Part shown: positions 40,471 through 50,799 of the stretch, in pieces | How the letters are laid out: every line of letters begins with the position of its first letter | How positions within the stretch are numbered: position 1 is the stretch's first letter | Source: Clostridium sp. NkU-1 | GTDB taxonomy: Bacteria; Bacillota_A; Clostridia; Lachnospirales; Lachnospiraceae | Direction: 5' to 3' | Assembly (NCBI GenBank): GCA_001312405.1 | Contig: BBDR01000021.1 | Location: 1-64,000, forward strand | Length of the DNA stretch: 64,000 nucleotides | Notes under the pieces: generated by a model | Database searches by the model: none | The model's input: only the letters and a program-made list of their open reading frames with translations | Told to the model about the DNA's origin: nothing | Program-made: the position numbers and the translations under genes

Positions 40471-41745
40471 TTAGCAGGGCGTTTTCAGCCTGAAGGTCTG
40501 TACCATTTCCTTCAGCGTTTCAGCCTGCTTGTACAGCTGGGTAGTTGCGGCGGTGCTTTCTTCGGACGCTGCCGAATTTGCCTGCACCACAGCGGATACC
40601 TGGCTGATCTCGTCGTTTATACGGGCTATGCCGGAAGCTTGCTCTGACGATGCGCCGGCGATCTTTTCCGCCAATTCAGCGACCTGCTCTATCCCTCCCA
40701 CTATTTTGTTAAAAGCATCTGCAGTGGTCTTTGCAATATTCATTCCATGCTCAGCCTTCTGTATAGAGCTTTCTATCATATCTGTGGTTTCCTTTGCGGC
40801 TTTTGCCGAACGGGCCGCAAGGCTCCGCACCTCATCTGCCACAACCGCAAAGCCCTTTCCGTACTCGCCCGCCCTTGCGGCCTCTACCGAGGCATTTAAT
40901 GACAGTAAATTTGTCTGGAAAGCAATGTCCTCAATCGCCTTTATTACCTTTGAGATATTTGAAGCGGACACATTGATTTCATCCATGGCTCTGAGCATTT
41001 CCTCCATGTGCCTGTTGCCGTCCATGGCTCCGCGACTGACGTCATTGGCACTAGTTCTGGCCATTGCCGCATTATCTGCGCTTAAGCTGATCTGGTTTTT
41101 TTTACCTCCGTTACGGCCGCAGCTAATTCCTGAAGGGAGCCTGCCTGATGGCCTGCCCCTTCCGAAAGACGTATGCTTGCTTCCGATATCTGACCGGCTC
41201 CGCTCAGAACCTGCCCCGACGTATCGCATATTTGAGACAAGATGCAGTTGTTTTTCTCTACGATGCTGCTTAACGCGATGCCAAGCACATCCTTTTCCGA
41301 ATTTATCTTCACTTGGACGGTTAAGTCCCCGCGTGCTATTGCCTCGGCGGTCTGAGCCTGGTCTCTGGTGTTTTCCACCATGGCCTTAAAGGATTTCATC
41401 AATTCTCCCACCTCATCCTTTGTGAGGACCGGACGTTTGCGCTTGCGTCTCCCACGGACAGCTGCCTCGCAATATTGTTAAGTATTTTAAGAGGTCGCAC
41501 AATGCTGCTGTTTAAGACCCTGCATATTATTACGCTTACAACAGCGGATATGATGGTCAGCAGAAGAATTGCTGCCGAAAAAAAGTGTAAAGGTTTTAGA
41601 TGAAACGCTGCCTGCGGAATAGGATCCGTAAATGGTGAAAAAGCTTATCAAAAAAAATTAGAACGGTTATAATGTTTACTATGCCGAATCCTATTGCCAT
41701 CCTTTTGCTAAGGGCAATTGAATTCTGTTTTTCCTGTTTTTCCAT
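40471..41745 (-). CDS. Methyl-accepting chemotaxis protein with minimal sensor region (frameshifted copy)
   Basis: After correction about 424 residues: a short cytoplasmic start ([16 protein letters not shown]), helix 1 ([17 protein letters not shown]), only about 20 external residues, helix 2 ([21 protein letters not shown]), a HAMP domain, and a signalling domain with the hairpin tip [34 protein letters not shown] recognised by its [10 protein letters not shown] core. Shifts lie at A8 (41650-41657), A7 (41578-41584), near 41420 and at the T8 run near 41096. With no room for a ligand domain, it must sense the membrane, a partner or an internal cue. No che genes are adjacent. Confidence 0.8.
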
Positions 41746-42113
41746 TTGAACTGCACCCCTTGTTTTTATTTATATAGTTATAGTGTATATCGACAGGTTT
41801 CGGTATAATTTTAGCAAAATAAAGATTTTGTTTATCTGCAAAGGGAGAAGTGGATCATCAATCAATTTTACTTAAATGAATACCGCATAAAAAGCAGTTG
41901 GAAAAGTAATACTACCCCTCCAACTGCCAGTGCCATCGTTATAAACATGAATCCCGAAACTCTTTATGCATCTCATGCCATTTGAACATTCAAATCCTTA
42001 TAATACACAGCCTTAAACGGCAGGTAAATACAGCGTCTTTCCAAGGTAGATAAATAGGCCCTTGACCATCTCAAGAGTCTTTCTTCCCCCATGTCCTTTC
42101 TTCATCTGATCGT
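41746..42113. other. Intergenic region
   Basis: About 370 bases. A 30-codon minus-strand frame near 42105-42010 (MKKGHGGRKTLEMVKGLF) is open but lacks a clear ribosome binding site or family match. Otherwise only AT-rich sequence is seen. Confidence 0.3.
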
Positions 42114-42908
42114 TTACATAAATTGATAAATATTATAGAGATTGATCCCAATAATAACTACCATCAAAAACAGGAAAAGCCTGTCCACCACCTTCTCGTC
42201 TATCCTTTTATTGATCACCCGGCCGCTCATCCCGCCTAAGATCCCTCCTATCACCATGAGAACTAAAAGCCAGACGGAGAATTCCGGTACTGTTCCTGTT
42301 ACAAGGGAATTCATAAGCCCTGTGATCTGGGAAAACAGGATGATGTAAAGGGAATTCTGGGCGGCTGCCTTGGTATCCATGGAAAAAAAGAAAAACAGCA
42401 CCACCAGATTAATGGGGCCTCCTCCAATTCCCAAAAACGAAGAAAGTATTCCAAGCACCAGTCCAATCAGCACGCAAATCACCGGATTAGTCACATGATG
42501 GGTATGGATCCTGTCCTTTTTTATGGTATAGATCAGCGTTCCAAGAGTAATCACCAGGAGACAGGCTGCCTGAACGGCTCCCACCATGTCCTTGTCTGCA
42601 AATAAGGAAGAAACCGCCTGGAACATAGACTTTCCCACAACTCCGCCTATTGCCGCCCCTATGGCAAGAGGTGTTCCCGTCTTCATATCCACCAGGGACT
42701 CTCCGCTCATTTTCCCTTTAATCACAGAATAACAAGTCATTGCAAGCACAGTGCAGCCTGACAGAAAGCTTATTGCAGCTACGCTTAATACTCCAAATGC
42801 ATCCAGGGTGGGCTTTATAATAACACCTCCGCCTATTCCACAAATGGCGCCTGCAATGGATGCGCCAAAGCTGATCAGTAAAAACAATCCATATAAATAA
42901 CCACTCAT
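42114..42908 (-). CDS. TauE/SafE family membrane permease
   Basis: An intact 264-residue protein with about eight membrane helices and the two glycine-rich repeats typical of the family (GAICGIGGGVIIKPTLDAFG and SSFLGIGGGPINLVVLFFFF). Members export or import small anions such as sulfite, sulfoacetate or taurine products. Substrate cannot be assigned and no sulfur-metabolism gene lies beside it. Confidence 0.88.
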   Translation of the reverse strand: MSGYLYGLFLLISFGASIAGAICGIGGGVIIKPTLDAFGVLSVAAISFLSGCTVLAMTCYSVIKGKMSGESLVDMKTGTPLAIGAAIGGVVGKSMFQAVSSLFADKDMVGAVQAACLLVITLGTLIYTIKKDRIHTHHVTNPVICVLIGLVLGILSSFLGIGGGPINLVVLFFFFSMDTKAAAQNSLYIILFSQITGLMNSLVTGTVPEFSVWLLVLMVIGGILGGMSGRVINKRIDEKVVDRLFLFLMVVIIGINLYNIYQFM

Positions 42909-43098
42909 TTTTCAAGATCCTTCCTCGCCGGTATTAGCGGCATTCTCTTCCATGTACATATGTCTTAAGGACATTGTATTTTTCGTCAAGTACCACCAGC
43001 CCCATTTCCGGAGCGGGTTTTGCATCAGAAAACCACCGGTTTTTCTATGTACAGCGTTTATCATATCACACTTCATATAAAACAGGCAAATAAAAAGA

Positions 43099-43142
43099 GG
43101 CTGCTGCTCCATAGATGATTCTTCATCTATTTTGCAACAGCC
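43099..43142 (-). terminator. Terminator of cwlD
   Basis: GGCTGTTGCAAAATAGATGA / TCATCTATGGAGCAGCAGCC stem with a four-base loop, followed by TCTTTTTATT on the minus strand, 20 bases after the amidase stop. Confidence 0.8.
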
Positions 43143-43161
43143 CATTAACTCCTGTATTCTC

Positions 43162-43876
43162 TTATCTTCCATTCAAATACTCCATGACCCCCATGTGGAT
43201 CGTCCAGGCCAGCCGGTCCTGGTAATCCGGGGAATTTAAAAGAGCAGATTCCTTCCAATTGGTTAAAAAGCCGCATTCCACGATTACGATCGGGGTCTTC
43301 ACATGCAAAAGCAGGTAGTAATTATCATTAGGCTTTGCCAGTCTGGTATTCTTCTCTCCCAGCACATAATCAAACCGGCTCTGTAAAATCTCAGCCAGTT
43401 CCTTTCCCTTATCGGATCTTTTATAGTAAAATACCTGTCCTCCGAAAACGTCCTCCTGATGATAGCTGTTCTGGTGGATACTGACCGTAAGTGCCGGGCT
43501 TACATCATTGATGATCTCACAGCGCTTGCTCATGTCCGCCATCTTTTTTTCTGCTGTCCTTTTCCGAATACAGTCCGTTGTCATCTTCTCTGGTCAGAAT
43601 CACTTTCACGTCAGAGGCTTCCAGATATTTCTTTAACCGGTTCGCTATCTGCAAATTTATATCCTTTTCCAGGGTTCCGTCAATGCCTATCTTTCCCGGA
43701 TCATTTCCTCCGTGCCCCGCATCTATAACGACCACAGGTTTTTCTTTTCCGGCTTTTGCATTGACTCCTGCCGCCATCTTTCCAGCCTGACTTGATATCA
43801 CATATACCAGCACCAGCAAAACCAGCGCCATAAAAGGTTCCCACTTCTTAAATTTCACATTTTCTACCTGATTCAT
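43162..43876 (-). CDS. cwlD: N-acetylmuramoyl-L-alanine amidase, CwlD-like (frameshifted copy)
   Basis: Zinc amidase-3 enzyme that cleaves the muramic acid-alanine bond of peptidoglycan. One N-terminal membrane helix (MALVLLVLVYVISS) is followed by the motifs VVIDAGHGGNDPG, TVSIHQNSY and IVECGFLTN, which hold the zinc and catalytic Glu. A T7 run (43544-43550) breaks the frame; six bases join SEKDSRKKMADMSKR. The corrected 237 residues is the size of Bacillus CwlD, which acts in spore-cortex maturation. That spore role is inferred from length and topology. Confidence 0.8.
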
Positions 43877-43937
43877 CTTCTTAATGAATTATATCTTTCA
43901 GTGAAATAAAAAAGAACTGCTCCCTGCGACTTTCCTG

Positions 43938-45363
43938 TCATTCTGAGTTCAATACATTATAGTCCTTTGTCCCATCGGCAGTAATCCATTCCAGATATTG
44001 AGCCAAAATGCTGGGATACCCTTCTTCCTCCCACATCTTGTAACCGGCCTTGGCTTTGGCCTTATCCCTGATGTCTGTAACCTTTCCTGCATAGCAGGCG
44101 GCATTAAGCTCTGCATAAACCTTTGCCATCTGCTCCTTCTGGGATTTGGTCAGCCCTTTTAGGGTATCAAGCCTTTCAAATTCATCCTGAGCCTGGTTGT
44201 AAAACACCTTGCTTAAAAATCTTTTTCCAAACTCATTAAAATTTAAAAGATTTTATCCGTACTTCCCGTCTTTTTGGCCCAATCCTTCATATCCAGAGAC
44301 TTTGTATGATAACGGAAGCTTCCGTCATCTCCATAATATAAAATCCCATACTGGCAGGGCGGCGTGGACAAGGAGCTTGTCACGATCTCATAGATCCCGG
44401 AATCGCTGCGGGATCTCATATAGTGCTGCACATGAAGGTGTCCGCTTAAAAACAAGGGAACCTCCCAGCTTTCCAGCTGGTCAATAAGCTGTTCACTGTG
44501 TTCAATGGTACAGTCCTGTAAGTATACTTCACTTTCATCAAGAAGATTATGGTGGCCCACGGGAATCACATTCATTCCCAAATTCCAGGCCTCCTCCATC
44601 TGATCCTCGATCCAGTCATATGTATCATCCCGTATCATTCCCCCAACCAGATTTTTCGGTTCGTACTGGCATGTATCAAGCATTAAAGCCCTGGTATAAT
44701 CATTTACCTGATATACGTAGCTTAAGGATGCAGGATCCCGCTGACCGCCTCATTGTATCCAAAATCCTGATAAATCTCTTCAAATTCATCCGGGGTTATA
44801 TTTTCCGCTCCCAAAAAGGTATCTCCCACAAACTGAGCGGCCTTGGAATTATTGATATCATGGTTTCCCGGAATAACGATCACAGGAATTCCGGCATCTT
44901 CGATCTCTCCAAGCTTTCCGGCAAGTTCTTCGTGGCTCTCCTTTTCTCCTTCATAGGTCAAGTCCCCGCTTAAGATCACCAGGTCAGGCCGTTCCTTCTT
45001 CACCTCTTCCACAAAAGCATCCGTGATCTCCCAAATATATTGCATCACCTTGCCGTCACCATGGTCCACACTGTATTGAAAGCCCTTCTGAAAATCCGTT
45101 AAATCCCTGGCCAAATAATGGATATCCGTGGCAACAATGATCTTGCAGCCGTTGTCAAAGGCTTCCTCAGAAGGCTGTGCAGCCGGGTTCTCCGAAGTCT
45201 GGGGGAATTCTTCTATGGTGGGCGGTTCTGTTCTTGTTGTCTCTGTTTCTGGCGGCGAAGTGCTCTCTGCACTGGTGCTTTCCGGCACTGTTCCTTTCAA
45301 AGAACACCCTGCCAGCATACATACCGCGCCCAATAATGCCGCCAATACGATCCTGTTTCTCAT
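43938..45363 (-). CDS. Secreted metallophosphoesterase lipoprotein (frameshifted copy)
   Basis: A lipoprotein signal (LLGAVCMLAGCSLKG) and a Ser/Thr/Pro linker precede a calcineurin-like domain with all motifs: VATDIHYLARD, LVILSGDLTYEGE, VIVIPGNHDINN, IPVGHHNLL and FLSGHLHVQHY. Two shifts, near 44730 and near 44255, split it into three parts; corrected length is about 474. The substrate is unknown; wall-associated phosphoesters or nucleotides are possible. It follows the GH18 gene on the same strand. Confidence 0.82.
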
Positions 45364-45396
45364 ATCTGACCTTCCTGTCTATTCCACGTCATTTGT

Positions 45397-47059
45397 TTAT
45401 TTTTTATTAAGCCGGATTTCATCCCATAAATCTGACGGTTCAAATCCCAGCTTCCAGCAGGCCACACCTGCCAGGCCATACTGCTTTATCAGATTCATCT
45501 TAAGGCCTATGGAGCGCTCTTCTTCCAGCCACAGCTTTTTAAGCCCTTCCTCTGTCTGCAATTCTCCGTAATACTGGCCAAGCTCCTCCTGCCAGTATAA
45601 TTCCACCTGATTTTCGCTGACCCATTCCTTTGCACGGGCAATACCCATGGCGGAAGAGGCAGTCTTTCCGTCTGGTCCCTCGGTCCACACCCTTGTATAG
45701 AGAGGAATCCCATTGATCACCTTTTCCTTTGGCACCTGGGCCAGAGTATCCTTGATGCCGTTTTCCACATAATTAATGGAAGCCACAGAACCGGCATCCC
45801 CGCCTGCATAATGTTCGTCATATCCCATTATAATTACGTAGTCCGCCACGATTCCCTGCTCTTTCCGGTTATAAAACTGATTGCCGGGAGCGGGAACATA
45901 ATTATCTACGGACAAGACGATTCCCTTCTTGCGGCAAGGGATGGAAAGCTCCCGTATGAACTGAATATAATGGGCTCCTGCTTCTTCCTTGATCCCTTCA
46001 AAGTCCAGGTTAATCCCGTCAAGGCCGTATCTGTCCACCTCCGACATTAGGGCTTCAATCAGCTTCCGTCTGGTGGAGGTCTTTGACATCAGGATCTCCG
46101 TATTCACATCCGGGCTGAAATTATTGACGAGGGCCCAGACCTTCAGTCCCTTGTCATGTGCTTTCTTTACATAATCCTCCTGGGCCAGGGACCGGAAATT
46201 TCCTTTATTATCCGAAAGCTCAAACCAGGTAGGGGAAATGACATTGACTCCCTTTGTATTGGCGATTAAATTGTCAAAAGAACCATTTCCATCAAGGTTG
46301 GTCATCTGATGCCAGGCAAGGCAAACCGGTTCATCCATGGAAACATTGGTATAAACCGGCTTTACAAAGGTGCTTACAGGAACCTCGCTGGTCACATCTC
46401 CCAGCCGCTTGCGTTCCACATAGCCTACAAATCCGTCTTCCGTCCGTACCTTGTCCCACCTTTTCATGGATTCCAGTACAGTAACCTGGCTTCCGGGAGA
46501 AACCCACGTTACAATGGGGCTTTTCAGTCCGCCTTTCACCCTCACATTGCCCTTTTCAGAAACCAGCGCCTTTTGCCGGGCCTCCCAGCTGTTATTTATA
46601 AAAATCCGTTTATACTGAATGCCGTCATAGGCCGTTACGCGGATATCCGTATAATTAGCCACCAGGCCAACAGATAAATAAACTCCCTTTTTATCAACCC
46701 ATATCAGGGGCTTCCCTGAATCCCCGACAGTGGAATGATCCGCATAGACAATGGAGTCCGGCAGGGCATACACAAGAAGATTTTCATTGCTGTCCCAGTA
46801 AAACCGCTCATTCAGCATATCATTCACCCACTCAATGGGGAGATAGGTTTGTCCCTGCAGGTAAAGGCCCTTTGCCTCCTGCAGATCCTCGTTGAGATAA
46901 AGGGCCACTTCATCTCCTTTTACTCCCAGCAGTTCGGCTATATCTGCCTGTTCCTTTGACGGAATATACCGTTCCAGAAACTGCTCCCCGAAAAACCCGG
47001 CGGCCACAATTAAAATCAATCCTAGCGCCGCAAAAACCGGCACTGCTTTTTTTCTTCAT
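45397..47059 (-). CDS. Glycoside hydrolase family 18 protein with SH3-like domain (frameshift at start)
   Basis: About 553 residues: membrane anchor or signal (VPVFAALGLILIVAAGFFG), a copper-amine-oxidase-N-like region, an SH3-like region (VTVLESMKRWDKVRTEDGFVG) and a GH18 barrel with the catalytic motif LDGINLDFEGI. This layout resembles spore-cortex or wall-acting YaaH/SleL-type proteins. A T7 run (47047-47053) separates the start; with six bases an ATG at 47059 preceded by GGAGG gives MKKKAVPVFAALG. Peptidoglycan is the likely substrate by analogy. Confidence 0.85.
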
Positions 47060-47336
47060 CTGCTTTCCTCCTGCTAATGGATCATATTATCTTTTGCCTG
47101 TACTATCCTTATAGATATATCATGAGCCTGCAGTTCATGATCGACATTCAGACTTCGCGCCGATGAGCCAGCTCATCTTCGCTCTCTTTCGCTCATTATA
47201 TCACAATTCTTATTTTTTGAAATTTACATTTTCATTACATTACAAATCCCCTGATCCCGCCCTGACGCACTTAAACGGCCTTCTTAAGGCTAAAGATGGC
47301 ATCCCACTATGCGTCCCTTTTGGTACTCACTAAAAT
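47060..47336. other. Intergenic region
   Basis: About 277 bases with a short inverted repeat GATGAG-CCAG-CTCATC near 47164 followed by TTCGCTC, similar in style to the hairpins near 38053 and 63436. No gene is seen. Confidence 0.3.
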
Positions 47337-47588
47337 CTACCGGTTGTAAACCCGGTCAAATCTTATTTCCCGCAGCTTACCAGTCTTTCCGTCAGGAATG
47401 TAATCGGCCATATAAAAACTATTGTCCTCTCTTATCTCAAATATTTTATTCCAGTCTTCTTCCGGCAGTTCTTTCCCATCTATAAGGATGGGGATTCCCT
47501 GATCGCGGTATTTTTTTAAGCCCTGCCAGATACTGACCTCTATCTGTCTGCCTGTTTCTTTCCCTGTCATCTTCTTTTTTTCATCCAC
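47337..47588 (-). CDS. Small hypothetical protein
   Basis: An acidic/basic soluble protein of about 78-84 residues including QIEVSIWQGLKKYRDQG, ELPEEDWNKIFEIRED and a C-terminal GKLREIRFDRVYNR. No family is recognised. The start is uncertain: a GTG at 47588 follows AAGGGG at a short spacing, and an ATG at 47570 is the alternative. It lies after the MinD-like gene on the same strand. Confidence 0.55.
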   Translation of the reverse strand: MDEKKKMTGKETGRQIEVSIWQGLKKYRDQGIPILIDGKELPEEDWNKIFEIREDNSFYMADYIPDGKTGKLREIRFDRVYNR

Positions 47589-47673
47589 ATATCCCCTTAC
47601 ATTTCTCTTATGTGCTGCATGGCAGGGGGAGGACCACAAGGGTTATGCCGTGACACAATTCCTCCCCCAGCAT

Positions 47674-48195
47674 CTATAAAAGCCGCTGATAAAATCCTAT
47701 GATTTCACCTGTGACAGCAAACACGTCTACTGAAACTGGAATTCGAGAGATGGGTATATTAAGCCTCTTTTCCGCATTCCTTCTGGCTTCCTCGCTACCG
47801 AACGACACGAGCGTCTTCCAGCTCTTTTCCGCTTTTTTCCCCTTTCTCTCAAACTCCAGAAACGCTTCCAGCTGCCACTCGCTTAAGCTCCCGAGAACAA
47901 ATTGTCTGTCGCATCTTAAAAATTCTTCCAGGCTGCCTTCCTTTACGGTTCCGTAATCCACAATCACTGTCTGGTAACCGGATTTTTTACACAATAAAAG
48001 CGTATCAATCCCCGCTCTTTCATAATAATCCGCTTCCAGCACCTGAAAACATCCGGCCTGTGCCTTTTCCTTTTCGCACAGCTTTCTTAAATTCCTGAAA
48101 TCCCCATGGCTGTTCCATTCCAATACTGCGCACCGCTTTCTAAGGACTCCTCCCAGGTATCCTGCTGTCATAACCGTAAAATGGGTCACTCCCAC
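47674..48195 (-). CDS. MinD/CpaE-like P-loop protein, start unclear
   Basis: The reading frame extends upstream of 48195 to about 48296, and the stretch IGIIGTGRGVGVTHFTVMT there is a degenerate deviant Walker A of the MinD/CpaE type. The true start is therefore upstream, but no ATG, GTG or TTG is visible there, so an indel is probable. Later parts read RKRCAVLEWNSHGDF and YQTVIVDYGTVKEGS, with the DxG typical of the family. It follows the kinase-ATPase gene almost directly and likely works with it. Function is unknown. Confidence 0.6.
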   Translation of the reverse strand: MGVTHFTVMTAGYLGGVLRKRCAVLEWNSHGDFRNLRKLCEKEKAQAGCFQVLEADYYERAGIDTLLLCKKSGYQTVIVDYGTVKEGSLEEFLRCDRQFVLGSLSEWQLEAFLEFERKGKKAEKSWKTLVSFGSEEARRNAEKRLNIPISRIPVSVDVFAVTGEIIGFYQRLL

Positions 48196-48298
48196 TCCTC
48201 TGCCGGTTCCAATGATTCCAATGGTCTCCTGGCTGACGGGCTTTTTACCGGAGCGTATAAGCTTCCATACCTTTTTTACCGTTTCCTTTATAAAGAGT

Positions 48299-49700
48299 TC
48301 ACCCTTTCCCAGGGATACGGCCTTTGCCTGGAATCATCCGGGAAATCCACTCCCTGATCCATCCTTCAAATAAGCCTCCCCTTCTTTTCTTCCTGCTTTT
48401 TATATCTAAAATTTCTTCCAGAAGAGTCTTATAAAAATCTCCCGTTTCCGCATTCGCCTTAAAAGGATTCGGATAATAAGGGGCTTTTAAGCATCGGGAA
48501 GGAACCGTCCCGTCAGGCAGCCTTATCCTGGTTCCTCTGGTCACATGATTATAAACGATCCCATAGGAACTATGGCCTTTTACCACATATTCTGCGGAGA
48601 AAAAGGCACTGTTTCTGCTCCAGCTGCTGCCGTCGCATACCAGTATCACCGCATCGGGGCTTCCCATCAGCGCCTGATCAACACTTTTTCCATAATCCAG
48701 AATACGGATCTTATAAGGCGGCTCCTTTAACTTCACCCCCGGGCCGTAATAAGGTCTCCAAATAAAGCCCTGATACCTCATCAGCCAAAAAGATCCCTCT
48801 TTGCGGCGCATAGTCACCAAGCCCGGTGCCCATGCCGGAGTCATTCTTTTCTACAAATAAATTGGGGTATCCATGATTTCTAAGATAAACAGACAGGCCG
48901 ATTCCAATATGAGTCGTTCCGGCCCCTGATTTGCTCCCTGCAAGAGCAATTGTAAGAGATGATGATTGTAGACGGTCTTTTGCAGCCGTTCCCATGTTTT
49001 TAAGCTGTCCCAGCCTCTCCCTCAGCTCCTGTGCTGATGAAAACCGTTCTTCTTTTTCCTTTTTTATGCACCGTTTCAGGACGGCAGCCAGATCGGTATC
49101 CATTGATGAAGCCGGTTTATAGGGCAGTTTGGGAAATTCTCCTGTAAATAGATAATGAATGATAGCACCAATGGCATAAATATCCGTTCTTTCATCCAGT
49201 ACTCCATTCTTTGAATACTGCTCCGGCGCCGCACATCCTACGGTTCCATACCGCTCTCCGGGCATATTTGCATCCTCCACGGACGCAGCAAGTCCAAAAT
49301 CGATCAATTTAACAGTGTCATGGCACAATAATAAGTTCTTCGGCTGTAAATCCAAATGTAATATGGGGTTTGGTCCTGCGAGATGCAGGTAACTGATGAT
49401 GCCGGCTAACTGGATTCCATATGATATGGCCAGTTCCCGCGATAGATGGCCCTGCTCTTTTACAAGGTCAAATAAAGATTCTCCTTCCAGATACTCTTCG
49501 ATTAAATAACTATAAAATTCGTCTTCTTCTACGTCAAAAATAATGGGGATTCCAGGATGGCGCAATTCCTTAAGAACAAATGCTTCCCGCCTTAGAAGTT
49601 CAAATTTCAGAAAGCTTTTAGGTACCCGCTTGATCGCCCGATACTCCTCAAGCCCAAGATGAACCGCCAGAAATACTGTCCCTGCCCGGCCGGTTCCCAA
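48299..49700 (-). CDS. Ser/Thr protein kinase fused to a MinD/CpaE-like ATPase domain (frameshifted copy)
   Basis: The N-terminal kinase has a glycine loop (LGTGRAGTVFLAVH), the lysine in YRAIKRV, the catalytic HLDLQPKNLL, DFG in LIDFGLA and AAPEQY. After about 240 residues comes a P-loop ATPase domain, TIALAGSKSGAGTTHIGIGL, with the deviant Walker A of the MinD/CpaE/ParA group. A shift near 48812 separates the rest (MRRKEGSFWLM to ILDYGKSVD). In-frame sequence continues upstream to 49742 (FGKYQLCGI), so the true start is up to 14 codons earlier, but no standard start codon is seen. A kinase joined to a MinD-like domain is unusual. Confidence 0.72.
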
Positions 49701-49865
49701 GATGCCGCATAGCTGATACTTGCCAAACAGAACGGTGCTTACTTAAACCACCTCCCTTTGTCTGTCCAATATCATCTCTTGGAGTATATTTTAATATATT
49801 CCGTTTATTTTTTCAACTATTTTTTATGAAAACCTGAAATTTATAATTATAATAATTAATGAAAG

Positions 49866-50080
49866 TCAATGCCAGCATAATCCTTTTTCTCTTAAATGCT
49901 TAATTTCATTCAGTAATTTTACTGTTAACTCACGATTGTAATACTTCGTCAATTTTATATCTTTCTGTTCGCATGGAATGATACCTAATTCAGAATAAAA
50001 TTTAATGGTACTGTACCTCATACCGGTCAGTCGTACCAGCTCCCCTATTGTTACAAACTCCGCAGCCTTAATTACTTCAT
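49866..50080 (-). pseudogene. Small MerR-like DNA-binding protein, frameshifted or decayed
   Basis: The minus strand reads AAEFVTIGELVRLTGMRYS, TIKFYSELGIIP and LNEIKHLREKGL, a MerR-type winged helix of about 70 residues with no effector domain. No start codon is in frame. An ATG at 50080 would connect if one base were added (215 bases, two short of a codon multiple). It could be a functional short regulator hit by an indel or a remnant. Confidence 0.5.
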
Positions 50081-50251
50081 CACTTCTTTGCCTTGATATC
50101 GTATCTTATTATAATAGCATTGAATATTCTTGCTTCTACGCTGTAGAAATCCGATTGCCATTCCTTTTACTGCACTTGCAGAAATAGTAGTATTATTTTA
50201 GTATCAAAAAGACTATATATTAGAATAATGTCAAAATGATATCATTTTCTC

Positions 50252-50280
50252 TTGCATATATAATAATTCTATATTAGAAT
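50252..50280 (+). promoter_or_regulatory. Promoter of the putative antitoxin RNA
   Basis: TTGCAT (50252-50257), a 17-base spacer and TAGAAT (50275-50280), ending seven to ten bases before GGAACAACCG. Confidence 0.45.
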
Positions 50281-50286
50281 TATATT

Positions 50287-50376
50287 AAAGGAACAACCGC
50301 CCCCTACAAGGGGTTGGCCATGAAGAAGATAGAAACTCCACCCTTTCACTCGCCAAAGTATACAAGGGTGGTTTTT
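50287..50376 (+). ncRNA. Putative type I antitoxin RNA
   Basis: About 90 bases bounded by a good promoter and a terminator: CCACCCTT (50338-50345) pairs with AAGGGTGG (50364-50371), followed by TTTTTC. It runs opposite to, and overlaps the 3' part of, the transcript of the small toxin gene at 50410-50493. Type I antitoxins of holin-like toxins are antisense RNAs in this arrangement. Expression is inferred. Confidence 0.45.
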
Positions 50377-50409
50377 CTACGCCCGTTCCCAGGACTTTAT
50401 AGAAAAACG

Positions 50410-50493
50410 CTACTTACAATTAATAAAAATAAAGGTAAGTAATGCTAAAATGAAGGTACCAAAGGCCATAAGGTCCTTAAAGTCATATTTCAT
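50410..50493 (-). CDS. Holin-like type I toxin, 27 residues
   Basis: The peptide MKYDFKDLMAFGTFILALL followed by TFIFINCK matches the pattern of the putative holin-like toxin family (Hol_Tox; TxpA/BsrG type): short charged start, MxFGxFIxALLTxI helix, polar tail. GGGAGG lies eight bases before the ATG. Such toxins insert in the membrane and are held in check by an antisense RNA, here the plus-strand transcript at 50287-50376. It is too short for most gene finders. Confidence 0.75.
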   Translation of the reverse strand: MKYDFKDLMAFGTFILALLTFIFINCK

Positions 50494-50525
50494 CCGCACC
50501 ACCTCCCATCTATGTAATGATGGAA

Positions 50526-50556
50526 GCCAACGCCCTTGTAGTGACACGATTGTTCC
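50526..50556 (-). repeat. Toxin leader repeat, inverted copy of the antitoxin 5' end
   Basis: On the minus strand GGAACAATCG, CTACAAGGG and GTTGGC occur in the same order and spacing as GGAACAACCG, CTACAAGGG and GTTGGC at 50290-50320 on the plus strand. The two transcripts thus share a similar 5' leader in opposite orientation. Confidence 0.5.
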
Positions 50557-50748
50557 ATATCAATATGGTAACATATCCCTTTTCAACACACAATTAATTT
50601 TCCCGGTAGTAATCTATAATAGTTTTGCTGCCTTTTACCACCATTTGATACGGGAGGAATTTAACGCCTCCAACAGCATCCCAGCTGATTCCATGACTCC
50701 TACCACCGCTTAAACCTTATTTTATGCTAAAAATAAACAACAGCCAGA

Positions 50749-50786
50749 ACAAGGGGCATGGTTCGTCAAAGCCATGCCCCTTGTTT
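50749..50786 (-). terminator. Terminator of the hxlR-type gene
   Basis: AACAAGGGGCATGG pairs perfectly with CCATGCCCCTTGTT (14 base pairs, ten-base loop), 13 bases after the minus-strand stop at 50800. The stretch from the toxin leader to here shows no other intact gene. Confidence 0.7.
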
Positions 50787-50799
50787 CTATCTTTTCTTT

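Noticed and set aside
42912..43172. An 86-codon minus-strand frame between the permease and cwlD
   Set aside because: It overlaps the cwlD terminator hairpin and the end of cwlD, has no recognisable domain and unusual composition.
50560..50740. A possible gene end on the minus strand (VKGSKTIIDYYREN and ESAGMLLEALN in two frames)
   Set aside because: There is no room for a gene before the hxlR terminator, no start with a ribosome binding site, and no family match. It may be a remnant.
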